NCBI GenBank assembly: GCA_050247515.1
Contig: JBFWUB010000015.1
Location: 1 to 64,000 of the forward strand
DNA length: 64,000 bases
Source of the DNA: RAM1 sp050247515
GTDB taxonomy: Bacteria; Pseudomonadota; Gammaproteobacteria; Burkholderiales; Burkholderiaceae_C
Reading direction: 5' to 3'
In this document: piece by piece, positions 34,701 to 41,941 of the stretch
Numbering within the stretch: the stretch's first letter is position 1
Layout of the letters: each line of letters begins with the position of its first letter
Notes under the pieces: generated by a model
What the model was told of the DNA's origin: nothing
Databases searched by the model: none
Seen by the model: only the letters and a program-made list of their open reading frames with translations
Program-made: the position numbers and the translations under genes

Positions 34701-35634
34701 CAGCATCGCCTTGCTGGACGAAGGCAAAAAGGGCATCAAGGGCGGCGTGGGCGCCAGGGCAGGGTTCGACCCCTTGCGCATGCGGGATGACGACGGCCCT
34801 GGCACACACGTCGGCGTGACAGCCGGTCTGCGCGGCACCGCGTCGGTCGCCGGCACCTGGACACAGTCCGCCACCGCGGGCACCAGCGCGCGCGTGCGCA
34901 AGACCGAGCGCGACATCACCCATGAGCTGGCTGCGACAGCCTCCGTCAGCCAGCGCGTCGGTCCGCCCGTCGACGGCACCAAGGCGCACAACGTCAGCTC
35001 GGACATTCTGGAAGCCGGCATCACCCAAGCCGGCACGGTCAAGGCCAAGACCAAGGAAGTGGCCGGGCTGGACGACCAGGTCCAGCCCGGCACCGAGCGG
35101 CTCAGCCAGACGACCGTGTCGCGCGGCGCAGGCATGGCGGCGCTCAACAAGGTCGGCGGCGAGCCGTTCAAGCACCTGATGGCGCATCTGGAAAGCAGCC
35201 ACAAGCGCGCCGACCGGGACCTGGCCGACGACATCCGCAAGCTGGCCGGCGCCGCCCGCGAGGGTGACCTGCTGAGCGTGGCGTTTACGCTGGACAGCCG
35301 CAAGGCCAGAATCATTGACGGCCTGCGCCAGCAGGCCACCGCCGCGCGCCGCGGCCAGACGGGCCTGCGCACGCCGCAGGATCTGCGCGAGGCCGCGGCG
35401 AAAGAGGCGCAAGCCCAGCAGATGCTGGACGATCCGGACAACTACATACTGGCTCGCATCAGCCTCATACCCACACGCGAAAAAAGCGTCACGCATTCCC
35501 GGTTCAACCTGATGCTGCTCAGGCACGTGACCTATGTCGAGGACAAGGGCGAGTTCATTGCGGCCGAGATCAAGCCCGACCCGGCACTCGCCCGCGAGCT
35601 GCACGACGCATGGCTCAAGGAGCAGGGAAAGTAG
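31762..35634 (+). CDS. Giant putative type III effector (1290 residues)
   Basis: Not recognised as a named family with certainty. Residues 1-80 are Ser/Thr/Gly-rich and probably disordered (MTMGKTTLTVGGG), like a type III signal. Residues about 85-845 are helix-rich with many Gln, Arg and Asp, and no P-loop or protease motif. Residues about 853-1090 switch to Gly/Thr-rich alternating strands (KVKLTAGSRAEVQTG, GLRGTASVAGTW). A helical piece follows, and then a strand-rich end (YILARISLIPT, HVTYVEDKGEFIAAEI). A helical front and beta-rich back, plus a CesT chaperone, recall the AvrE/DspE pore-forming effectors, though those are about 1800 residues and carry WxxxE motifs that I do not find. No signal peptide. 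Function is inference. Confidence 0.6.
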   Translation: MTMGKTTLTVGGGIGPLHIKTTGTPGDSTHAGLTKSFRCQKRSSTPTPGGRQLAGSGGTRRDLRACLRTTIAQPVTVAPARGMDERLRALTEARPQTQEKLSRWLGCQLRATLPGAPPEAQHAMAVARDALVQDVRTTLADIRSLQADWPQRNEQASADLQAARTQCMRSALALALPGLSRQELAHEHMPELLANLMTLDDHLAATGQAGYGIDRLLGALCNRARIRELSDMGGHDQQAEAIGGLNAIAATLVDALRPGRDGVELNSLLGQDTELDAALKALRVKTTTDFMLRQVVRDRKGADAQPLQEEVTQATDDATRLVEHEAASARMRVQLQRALDTLDGKAPTRLLGTLSGVRFDAALVQGLRDTLGEQGSQVGLIIAGLFALEREAAASPQARRLLRDIQTELTTETDPRPKTQADLRYLRQREAGLKLDGYVDPSPPDSKHTPKDTQASLHREVPGLGGLTQAEVQALGLKPCDSRDVPKVAANLARQGLSSAQEAQQAFSTIHAVARAMTDHKGAQHLVDNDLAFLQGRKDDLKAQKLGDDLLRHLTGDAQVRLADTRDQEKRNALDRQMNSALAPLDQTVRQLPDGWGKLGDLYTDDRKGVREPLQRLDDINVRREQARATLLAYSRKHGSPIDVTRPAGYNSCRALRKAIDLYRTTEDFPRMRALCRGLKGFDRDRLHTPWHGSAAFTLDDLVRLADDQEFNDAIDAVITLRTPQTRRDELTGQIEPALRRMDDTLGLRQQHQDDTTARLLRDAIRAAILAQMGTTPIHTFRPAEHARQITDTLRGWGVPVDNVRPEIDAALDEPFDPQALEGWRTDTPAQAEDTQTQALPTLLKAIDSLELGTKVKLTAGSRAEVQTGALPVEPTGTVGVNFKSAAGTLTGLEISAAIDGYELTLRRGWDLKGGVEASARAFQWSGTGVKLEGTAMVEGSGARVSGVALRFKDRSSMKAALQVLLTKNSFSPGDLPMADSIALLDEGKKGIKGGVGARAGFDPLRMRDDDGPGTHVGVTAGLRGTASVAGTWTQSATAGTSARVRKTERDITHELAATASVSQRVGPPVDGTKAHNVSSDILEAGITQAGTVKAKTKEVAGLDDQVQPGTERLSQTTVSRGAGMAALNKVGGEPFKHLMAHLESSHKRADRDLADDIRKLAGAAREGDLLSVAFTLDSRKARIIDGLRQQATAARRGQTGLRTPQDLREAAAKEAQAQQMLDDPDNYILARISLIPTREKSVTHSRFNLMLLRHVTYVEDKGEFIAAEIKPDPALARELHDAWLKEQGK

Positions 35635-35655
35635 CGCTTCTGCTACCCTCCCCGC

Positions 35656-36894
35656 ATGTCGCTTTCCGCTGCGTTGCCCTTGGGCAAACCCATGTCCCCT
35701 GGCCTGGTGGTGCTGCTGCTGGCCCTGCTGCTGGGCATCCAGCCCGTCACCACCGACCTGTACCTGCCCGCCCTGCCCGCGCTCACCAACGAGCTGGGCG
35801 CCACCGTGGGCCAGGGGCAGCTCACGCTCACGGCGCTGCTGCTGTGCTTTGGCCTATCGCAACTCGTCTTCGGGCCGCTGTCCGACCGCTTTGGCCGCCG
35901 GCCCATCCTGCTGGGCGGCATGGCGCTGTACACGCTGGCGGGCGTGGCCAATACGCTGGCCACCAGCATTGAATGGCTGATCGTCACACGCGCGGTGCAG
36001 GGCGCGGCCATGGGCGCGGCGGTGATGTGCGCGCGCGCCATCATCCGCGACCTGTACGCGCCGGCCGAGGGCGCGCGGGTGATGGCCCGCTCCCTGGGCG
36101 GGCTGGGCGTGATCGCCTGCCTGAGCCCGCTGTCGGGCGGGCTGCTGGCGCCGCTGGTGGGCTGGCGCTGGTCGCTGGCCACGCTGGCGGTGTTTGGCGG
36201 GGTGCTGCTGGCGCTGCTGATGCTGCGGTTTGAAGAAACGGCGCGCCAGCGCACGCCGCTGCATTTGCGCTCGCTCATGCGCAACTGGGTGCGCATTGCC
36301 GGCCACCCCGGCTTTCTGGCCTGGGCCGGGCTGCAGGCGGCGGCCTATGGCGGGCTGTTCACCTTTCTGGCAGCGTCTGCGTTCGTGTTCCTGAACGTGT
36401 ACGGTGTGTCGCGGCCAATGTATGGCGTGGCCATGGCCACGGCGTCGCTGGCGTACATCGCCGGCACCTTCATGTGCCGCCGGCTGCTGGCGCGCGTGGG
36501 GCTGCAGGGCGCGGTGAAGGTGGGTGCCGCCATCAGCCTGACAGGCGGCACGATCATGGGGCTGCTGGCGCTGGCGGGTGTGCACACCTGGTGGGCGTTT
36601 TTGCTGCCGCAGTACCTGTTCATGGTGGGCCACGGCATCCACCAGCCATGCACGCAAACGGGCGCCGTGGCACCGTTCCCGCAGATGGCGGGCGCGGCGT
36701 CGGCGCTGTCGGGCTTCTTCCTCACGGTGGTGGCATTTGCCATTGGCGCGTGGCTGGGTGGGCGCATCGACGGCACGGTGTTCCCGCTCATCAACGGCAT
36801 CTGGTTCTGGACGGTGGTGATTGCCCTGATCGCCTGGGGGCCGGTGCAACGCTGGGGCCATGTGGCGCACCCCGCCGTGGCGGCCGCGAAATGA
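35656..36894 (+). CDS. Bcr/CflA family drug-resistance MFS transporter
   Basis: A 412-residue major facilitator with about 12 hydrophobic helices. The Bcr/CflA marks are VTTDLYLPALPALTNEL near residue 32, GLSQLVFGPLSDRFGRRP (motif A, about 73-90), and RAVQGAAMGAAVMCARAIIRDLY (about 115-137). Such proteins export bicyclomycin, chloramphenicol, sulfonamides or cysteine. It begins 21 bp after the giant effector gene and its stop overlaps miaA (ATGA). Confidence 0.93.
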   Translation: MSLSAALPLGKPMSPGLVVLLLALLLGIQPVTTDLYLPALPALTNELGATVGQGQLTLTALLLCFGLSQLVFGPLSDRFGRRPILLGGMALYTLAGVANTLATSIEWLIVTRAVQGAAMGAAVMCARAIIRDLYAPAEGARVMARSLGGLGVIACLSPLSGGLLAPLVGWRWSLATLAVFGGVLLALLMLRFEETARQRTPLHLRSLMRNWVRIAGHPGFLAWAGLQAAAYGGLFTFLAASAFVFLNVYGVSRPMYGVAMATASLAYIAGTFMCRRLLARVGLQGAVKVGAAISLTGGTIMGLLALAGVHTWWAFLLPQYLFMVGHGIHQPCTQTGAVAPFPQMAGAASALSGFFLTVVAFAIGAWLGGRIDGTVFPLINGIWFWTVVIALIAWGPVQRWGHVAHPAVAAAK

Positions 36895-37853
36895 GCCTTT
36901 CACCCTTGTGCATTGCCGGCCCCACCGCGTCGGGCAAGACGGCGGCGGCGCTGGCCGTGGCGCAACGCCTTCCGGTGGAGATCATCAGCGTCGATTCGGC
37001 CCTGGTGTACCGCGGCATGGACATCGGCACGGCCAAGCCTTCGCCCGCCGAGCTGGCCGCCGTGCCGCACCACCTGATCGACATCCGCGACCCGCTGCAG
37101 GCTTACAGCGCCGCCATGTTTGTGGCCGACGCCACGCGGCTGATGGCCGAGATACAGGCGCGCGGGCGCCGGCCGCTGCTGGTAGGCGGCACCATGCTGT
37201 ACTTCAAGGCGCTGTTTGACGGGCTGGACGCCATGCCCGCGGCCGACCCCACCGTGCGAGCGCAAATTGCCGCGGATGCCCAGCAGCGCGGCTGGCCCGC
37301 ACTGCATGAGGCCCTGGCGGCGGTGGACCCGGTGACGGCGCAGCGCCTGGCCCCCAACGATTCACAACGCATCCAGCGTGCGCTGGAGGTCTGGCACACC
37401 ACGGGCCAGCCGCTGTCGGCCTTTCACCAGCGTGACAAGGCTGGGCCGGGCACCGGGCCTGTGAGCCCCCGGGCCCTGATCTCGCTGGAGCCGCAGGACC
37501 GCGCCTGGCTGCACGAACGCATCGCGCAGCGCTTTGACGCCATGCTGGCGGCAGGCTTTGTCGATGAGGTGCGGCGCCTGCGCGCGCGCGGCGACCTGAC
37601 AGCCGAGCTGCCCAGCATGCGCTGTGTGGGCTACCGCCAGGTATGGCAGGCGCTGGACTGGGCCAGCGCGGGGGAGTCGCTGAGCGGCAGCAGGCCCATG
37701 GCCGCGCTGCGTGAACGCGGCATTGCCGCCACGCGCCAGCTGGCCAAGCGCCAGATCACCTGGCTGCGCGGCATGACGCAGCGCCAGGTGGTGGCCTGCG
37801 ACGCGCCCGATGCACTCGCCCAGGTGCTGGCGCGGGTGGAGGCCCTGGCATGA
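36891..37853 (+). CDS. miaA: tRNA dimethylallyltransferase
   Basis: Adds dimethylallyl to A37 of tRNAs reading UNN codons. The 320 residues match the family. P-loop GPTASGKT (residues 9-16), SVDSALVYRGMDIGTAKP (about 34-51), LVGGTMLYFKALFDGL (about 95-110), QRIQRALEV (about 160-168) and RCVGYRQVWQ (about 244-253) are all characteristic. Start ATG overlaps the exporter stop. In many proteobacteria miaA follows mutL; here 7.1 kb separates them. Confidence 0.96.
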   Translation: MSLSPLCIAGPTASGKTAAALAVAQRLPVEIISVDSALVYRGMDIGTAKPSPAELAAVPHHLIDIRDPLQAYSAAMFVADATRLMAEIQARGRRPLLVGGTMLYFKALFDGLDAMPAADPTVRAQIAADAQQRGWPALHEALAAVDPVTAQRLAPNDSQRIQRALEVWHTTGQPLSAFHQRDKAGPGTGPVSPRALISLEPQDRAWLHERIAQRFDAMLAAGFVDEVRRLRARGDLTAELPSMRCVGYRQVWQALDWASAGESLSGSRPMAALRERGIAATRQLAKRQITWLRGMTQRQVVACDAPDALAQVLARVEALA

Positions 37854-38494
37854 GCCTTGTCATCCAGGGCCTGGCCAAACGCTATGGCGACACCACGGTG
37901 TTTGCCAACGTGTCGCTGACCGTGGCGCGCGGCGAGTTCGTGGCCATCGTGGGTGAATCGGGTGTGGGCAAGTCCACGCTGCTCAACTGCATGGCCGCGC
38001 TGGACACCTGGGACGCGGGCAGCATCACGCTGGACGGCACCGACCTGGGCGCGCTGACGGCCGAGCAGGCTGCGCTGATGCGCCGCGAAAAAGTGGGTTT
38101 TGTGTTCCAGGCCTTTCATGTGCTGCCGCATCTGGACGTGGCGCAGAACGTGGGGCTGCCCCTGCTGCTGCTGGGCCGGCCCGACGCCGCGCGTGTGGCG
38201 CAGATGCTGGACGCCGTGGGCCTGGGCGGCCTGGGTGCGCGGCTGCCGCAAACCCTGAGCGGCGGCCAGCTGCAGCGCGTGGCCATTGCCCGCGCGCTGG
38301 TGCACCGCCCCACCCTGCTGCTGGCCGACGAGCCCACCGGCAACCTGGACCCGACCACGGCCGCCAGGGTGATGGACGTGCTGATCGCGCAGACCCGGCT
38401 GGAGGGTGCGTCACTGGTTCTGGTGACGCATTCCGAGGCCGCTGCGCAGCGGGCGGACCGGGTGCTGCATCTGGCGGTGAGCGGCATCAGCTGA
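37850..38494 (+). CDS. ABC transporter ATP-binding protein, LolD/AttE-like
   Basis: A 214-residue ATPase of the MacB/LolD class. Walker A is GESGVGKST (about 35-43), the Q-loop is VFQAFHVLP, the signature is LSGGQLQRVAIARAL (about 133-147) and Walker B is LLLADEPTGNLD (about 154-165). The H-loop is VTHSEA. It starts inside the miaA stop (ATGA). No permease follows directly; the best candidate is the FtsX-like permease at 46083-48635, 7.6 kb downstream in the same direction. The cognate role may be lipoprotein or lipid extraction (AttEFGH-like), by inference. Confidence 0.9.
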   Translation: MSLVIQGLAKRYGDTTVFANVSLTVARGEFVAIVGESGVGKSTLLNCMAALDTWDAGSITLDGTDLGALTAEQAALMRREKVGFVFQAFHVLPHLDVAQNVGLPLLLLGRPDAARVAQMLDAVGLGGLGARLPQTLSGGQLQRVAIARALVHRPTLLLADEPTGNLDPTTAARVMDVLIAQTRLEGASLVLVTHSEAAAQRADRVLHLAVSGIS

Positions 38495-38511
38495 CAGCAT
38501 TGCTTTCCGGT

Positions 38512-38548
38512 TTATGCAAAAGTAAACTACAACTTTATTTTTGCATAA
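38512..38548. promoter_or_regulatory. AT-rich perfect inverted repeat upstream of the DUF4143 ATPase gene
   Basis: TTATGCAAAA (38512-38521) and TTTTGCATAA (38539-38548) are exact reverse complements separated by 17 bases. A nested pair, AAAGT and ACTTT (38519-38523, 38532-38536), lies within. The right arm ends 6 bases before the ATG at 38555. The element fills most of the 60-bp gap and is strikingly AT-rich against the local background. It could be a self-regulated operator or a transcript hairpin that blocks translation. Confidence 0.65.
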
Positions 38549-38554
38549 TTTGCC

Positions 38555-39718
38555 ATGGCCACAGCCTCCATTGCCCGCCACCTGCTGCCCGTGCTGCAGG
38601 CCCGGGCGCGCCAGTACCCGGTGGTCACCGTGACAGGGCCCCGCCAGGCTGGCAAGACAACCCTGTGCAAGCTGGCTTTTGATGCCAAGCCCTATGCCAA
38701 CCTGGAACAACCCGACACGCGTGCCTTCGCCCAGGGCGACCCCCAGGGGTTCCTGAGCCAGTTCCCCGACGGCGCTGTCATTGACGAAATCCAGCGTGTG
38801 CCCGAGCTTCTCTCGTGGATTCAGGTGCGCGTGGACGAAAAGCAGGCGCCGGGCCAGTTCATCCTCACGGGCAGCCACCAGTTCGAGCTGATGGCGGCGG
38901 TGACCCAGTCTCTGGCCGGCCGCACTGCCTTGCTGCAACTGCTGCCGCTGTCCGTCAACGAGCTTCGCGACGCGGGCGTGTCCACGGTCACGGACCGCCT
39001 TTTGCATGCCGGCGGTTACCCTCGCATCCATGCCCAAAGCCTGACACCGGCCGTGGCCCTGGGCGACTACTTCGAGACCTATGTGGAGCGCGACATGCGC
39101 GCCCTGATCACGCTGCGCCACCTGGACGAGTTCCGCCGGTTCGTCCGGCTGGCAGCGGGGCGCACCGGCCAGTTGCTCAACCTGCACAGCCTGGCGGCCG
39201 ACGCGGGCGTCTCCGACCCCACCGCGCGGCAATGGATGACGCTGCTGCAGGCGTCTTACATCGTGTACCTGCTGCCGCCGTGGTTCGCCAACCTGGGCAA
39301 GCGGCTGACCAAGTCGCCCAAACTGTACTTTTATGACGTGGGCCTGGCGGCCTGGCTGATCGGCATCACCGATGAATCCCAGCTGGCCACGCATCCGCTG
39401 CGCGGCCCCCTGTTCGAGAACCTGGTGGTGCTGGAGTTCGTCAAGCAGGCCCTGCACCACGGCGAGCGCGCACAGCTGCATTTCTGGCGCGACAGCAATG
39501 GCGTTGAAGTAGACCTGCTGGTGGAAAACGGCATGGCACCCAGTGCACTGGGCCTGGTGGAGGTGAAGTCAGGCCAGACTGTGCAACCGGACTTTTTCAA
39601 GCCCCTGCGCAACACCGCCGCCCTGCTGGGCCCGCGCGTGCAGCGGCAGATGCTGGTGTATGGCGGTGGTGAACGGTACGTGCGCGACGGTGTCGAGGTG
39701 GTGGGGCTTCAGTCCTGA
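38555..39718 (+). CDS. AAA ATPase with DUF4143 domain
   Basis: A 387-residue protein of the widespread AAA_14/DUF4143 type. Walker A is GPRQAGKTTL (residues 28-37), Walker B AVIDEIQRVPELL (about 74-86), and sensor segment ILTGSHQFELM. A central winged-helix-like part follows (LAADAGVSDPTARQWM). The C-terminal DUF4143 domain has a PD-(D/E)xK-like triad, NGVEVDLLV and LGLVEVKSG, as in restriction-type nuclease folds. Such genes are sporadic, often horizontally acquired, and their function is unsettled. It begins the patchwork between the ABC ATPase and permease genes and has its own palindromic control region. Confidence 0.9.
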   Translation: MATASIARHLLPVLQARARQYPVVTVTGPRQAGKTTLCKLAFDAKPYANLEQPDTRAFAQGDPQGFLSQFPDGAVIDEIQRVPELLSWIQVRVDEKQAPGQFILTGSHQFELMAAVTQSLAGRTALLQLLPLSVNELRDAGVSTVTDRLLHAGGYPRIHAQSLTPAVALGDYFETYVERDMRALITLRHLDEFRRFVRLAAGRTGQLLNLHSLAADAGVSDPTARQWMTLLQASYIVYLLPPWFANLGKRLTKSPKLYFYDVGLAAWLIGITDESQLATHPLRGPLFENLVVLEFVKQALHHGERAQLHFWRDSNGVEVDLLVENGMAPSALGLVEVKSGQTVQPDFFKPLRNTAALLGPRVQRQMLVYGGGERYVRDGVEVVGLQS

Positions 39719-39756
39719 TGGGTCCGCAATATCGGCAGGCTTGCCGAAATGCAGCG

Positions 39757-40533
39757 TTACTGCGCCGTGGGCGGCGTACCGGGCTGGCGCGGTCGCGACC
39801 AGTACGCATACTCCCAGGCCAGCGCAAAGCCAGCGCGCCGGTACAGCGCCTGGGCGCGGGTGTTGGCGCTTTCCACCTGCAGGAAGGCGCGCATGATGTC
39901 ACGCCGCTGCGCCTCGCGCGCGACGGCCGCCAGGATCTGGCTGCCAAAGCCCTGGCCACGAAACGGGGCCAGCGTGCGCATGCCGTGCACGCTGGCCCAG
40001 CCGCGGCTGAAGCTGCCCACGCCGGCGGCAACGGTCTGGCCGTCCACGCACACCTGGGCAAACACCGCATGCTGCGCCCGGGCCAGAAGCTGCACCCGGC
40101 TGGCGCCGTCCACAGGGTCAAAGCCTTCGCCCAGGAACACCGCCCGCCAGGCATCGTCCGGCTGCGCCAGCAGCTGCGCTGCCGTGCCATCCGCCATGTC
40201 GGCCATGCGGCTGACCTTGCCAGTGAAGGTGCAAGTGGGCTTGCCGCGCACATAGCCCCGCGCCAGCAGCTCAGCGCGGAAAGCGACGAAGCTCTTTTGG
40301 GTTGGCACCCTGAACACCGTGCCAAGACCGTTGCCGTCGTAGATCGATTCGATGGGGCCGACCACGCGCGCGTCGGTGGCCGTGTGGTCCATGGGCACGG
40401 CACTGTGGGCCCGACCCACGGTGCCGTGGTCGATGGCCACCAGCCAGCGGCCCAGCCGTGCCGTTCCCTCGGGCGGCACGGCGTCCAGCGTGGCGCGTTC
40501 GATGTCTTCAATGTCTTGCGGGGTCAGGTTCAT
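39757..40533 (-). CDS. GNAT family N-acetyltransferase
   Basis: A 258-residue protein. The C-terminal GNAT domain (about 125-250) carries the acetyl-CoA loop in TLAPFRGQGFGSQIL (R-G-x-G-F-G) and the later VESANTRAQALYRRAGF motif. The N-terminal half (IERATLDAVPP, WLVAIDHGTVGRAHS) resembles a second degenerate GNAT fold, as in two-domain acetyltransferases. Start ATG at 40533; the frame is open upstream but passes through a palindrome and lacks a domain. Substrate unknown. Convergent with the DUF4143 gene. Confidence 0.82.
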   Translation of the reverse strand: MNLTPQDIEDIERATLDAVPPEGTARLGRWLVAIDHGTVGRAHSAVPMDHTATDARVVGPIESIYDGNGLGTVFRVPTQKSFVAFRAELLARGYVRGKPTCTFTGKVSRMADMADGTAAQLLAQPDDAWRAVFLGEGFDPVDGASRVQLLARAQHAVFAQVCVDGQTVAAGVGSFSRGWASVHGMRTLAPFRGQGFGSQILAAVAREAQRRDIMRAFLQVESANTRAQALYRRAGFALAWEYAYWSRPRQPGTPPTAQ

Positions 40534-40545
40534 GGTGTCAGTGGT

Positions 40546-40562
40546 TTGGCGTATCACGCCAA
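40546..40562. promoter_or_regulatory. Inverted repeat upstream of the GNAT gene
   Basis: TTGGCG-TATCA-CGCCAA, a perfect 6-bp dyad with a 5-base centre, lies 13 bases before the leftward GNAT start codon in a 73-bp gap. No U-tract follows, so an operator or leader hairpin is more likely than a terminator. No regulator is assigned. Confidence 0.4.
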
Positions 40563-40606
40563 GTCTACGTTGCCACGCATCTGCCTGTACCCCGCAGGGC
40601 TTGAGG

Positions 40607-41797
40607 TCAGGGTACCGGGGTGTACTCCAGCCCGGTGGCGGCAAGACCCGTCAAGCCAATGTTGATTCCGTTTTGCGCCAGCTCGGCCGCTGCCATGGCA
40701 AGCGAGCCTTGTGTGTAGGTGCCGTTGTTCAGCAACCCGACGTAGAGGTTCAGCTCCGACTGGCTGGGCAGGGAACCCACAACGTTCTTGTAGACGTGGT
40801 TCACGAAGGCCTGATGGCTGGTGCCCCCGGCGAGCTGCTGGAACACAGGCGTGGCCACAGCCAGCGCTGCCAGGTCAAGGTAGCTCACGCCGGCGTCCAT
40901 CAGGTTCAGGCCAATGCCCACGAATTCCCTGTTTTGTACATACGAGGCGCCGAACACGGCGCCCAGTATCTTTGCCACGGTGCCGGCGTTGCCATTCAGG
41001 TCAAAAGCCAGCGCCACGTCGGAAAACAGGAACCGTTCCACATTGGGGAACTGGTGGTAGTCCTGCACTTTGACCGTGCCGCTATTGGCGTTGATTGTCC
41101 AGTGAGCGCGGAAATTGAAGGGTGCTGTCTCGTCCTGGAACGAAACGGTGTCAATGCCGGCACCACCGTCCACATCCCGGCTGGACAAGGTGCTGAACAA
41201 GATGCGGTCGTTCCCCGCGGTCCCGCGTGTGAGGTCCGTGGAGCCCCCTGACGACGGCGCACCCGTGTCGGGCATGATGTCAATGCGGTAGGAAAACGCC
41301 GTCTCGGCCGGCGTTCCCGCCGCCGCATAGACCTCCAGCACGCCGGACACCATGACCAGCACATCGGCGCCGCCGCTCAAGGGCAGGGTGAGCTGGAAGT
41401 TGTCAAACCCCTCGTAGAACACATGGGTGTACTGCGCCCGGTAGCTGGCCAGCATGTCAGTGAACGTACCGTTGCGGTTGCCCCCGTCCCACAGGAAAGC
41501 GGCCGATGTCACGCCCTGCTCGGTGATCAGGGTATAGGTCATGGCGCCTACGTAATTCGTGTACTGGTCATAGCCGATCGGGTTGATGGCCACCCGCGCC
41601 GATGCCAGATCGACAGGCTGGAAGCGGTAGTAGTCCACCCGGTCGGACGCGCCGCCGCCCAAGGGGCCGAATTCGTCAAACCGGAAGAAGTTGAAGTTGC
41701 TGGCTGGGGCTGCAAAGCCCAGCGACCCGAGGTTGGACGCCTCCGCCGGCGTGTCGTTGGAAACGCCCAGGGGGTCTTTTGCGTTGGAAGTTGACAT
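40607..41797 (-). CDS. Secreted RTX-related protein with DUF4214 domain
   Basis: A 396-residue protein without a Sec signal, as expected for type I secretion. The N-terminal part (about 15-200) is Gly/Asp/Asn-rich beta-type sequence (YYRFQPVDLASARVAI, FTDMLASYRAQY). A degenerate hemolysin-type calcium repeat lies near 205-235 (GTAGNDRILFS, VDGGAGIDTVSFQD). The C terminus (about 290-385) is DUF4214-like (HQAFVNHVYKNVVGSLPSQSELNLY). DUF4214 occurs in phycobilisome linkers and many exported S-layer or adhesin-like proteins. The ATG at 41797 has AAAGGCAG upstream. No exporter genes are in the window. Divergent from a NarL-type regulator, which may control it. Confidence 0.75.
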   Translation of the reverse strand: MSTSNAKDPLGVSNDTPAEASNLGSLGFAAPASNFNFFRFDEFGPLGGGASDRVDYYRFQPVDLASARVAINPIGYDQYTNYVGAMTYTLITEQGVTSAAFLWDGGNRNGTFTDMLASYRAQYTHVFYEGFDNFQLTLPLSGGADVLVMVSGVLEVYAAAGTPAETAFSYRIDIMPDTGAPSSGGSTDLTRGTAGNDRILFSTLSSRDVDGGAGIDTVSFQDETAPFNFRAHWTINANSGTVKVQDYHQFPNVERFLFSDVALAFDLNGNAGTVAKILGAVFGASYVQNREFVGIGLNLMDAGVSYLDLAALAVATPVFQQLAGGTSHQAFVNHVYKNVVGSLPSQSELNLYVGLLNNGTYTQGSLAMAAAELAQNGINIGLTGLAATGLEYTPVP

Positions 41798-41941
41798 GGG
41801 ATCTGCCTTTCTGAACAGGCCGCGGACGCGCGCGCCGCCGGACCGTGCATGTTTGACCGGCCGGACGCCCGGATCAATAGGACACATGTACTAGCGACGC
41901 GCACGCGCACGGTGCTACGCTTGGCCGTTCCCGGAAGCGCC
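41798..41941. promoter_or_regulatory. Divergent control region, DUF4214 protein gene and NarL-type regulator
   Basis: This 144-bp gap is the only place where promoters for both divergent genes can lie. It contains the 6-bp palindrome ACATGT (41884-41889) flanked by TAG and CTA, but the flanks are not symmetric. It also holds a GC-rich segment. No convincing -10/-35 pair is visible, so the regulator's own site cannot be named. Confidence 0.35.

Noticed and set aside
31762..35634. AvrE-family membership of the giant protein as a firm call
   Set aside because: Length is well below the family's, no WxxxE motif is present, and the likeness is architectural only. Kept as a hypothesis.
39732..39747. 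Hairpin TCGGCA-GGCT-TGCCGA between the DUF4143 and GNAT genes
   Set aside because: A short stem with only AAA on one side; too weak for an intrinsic terminator.
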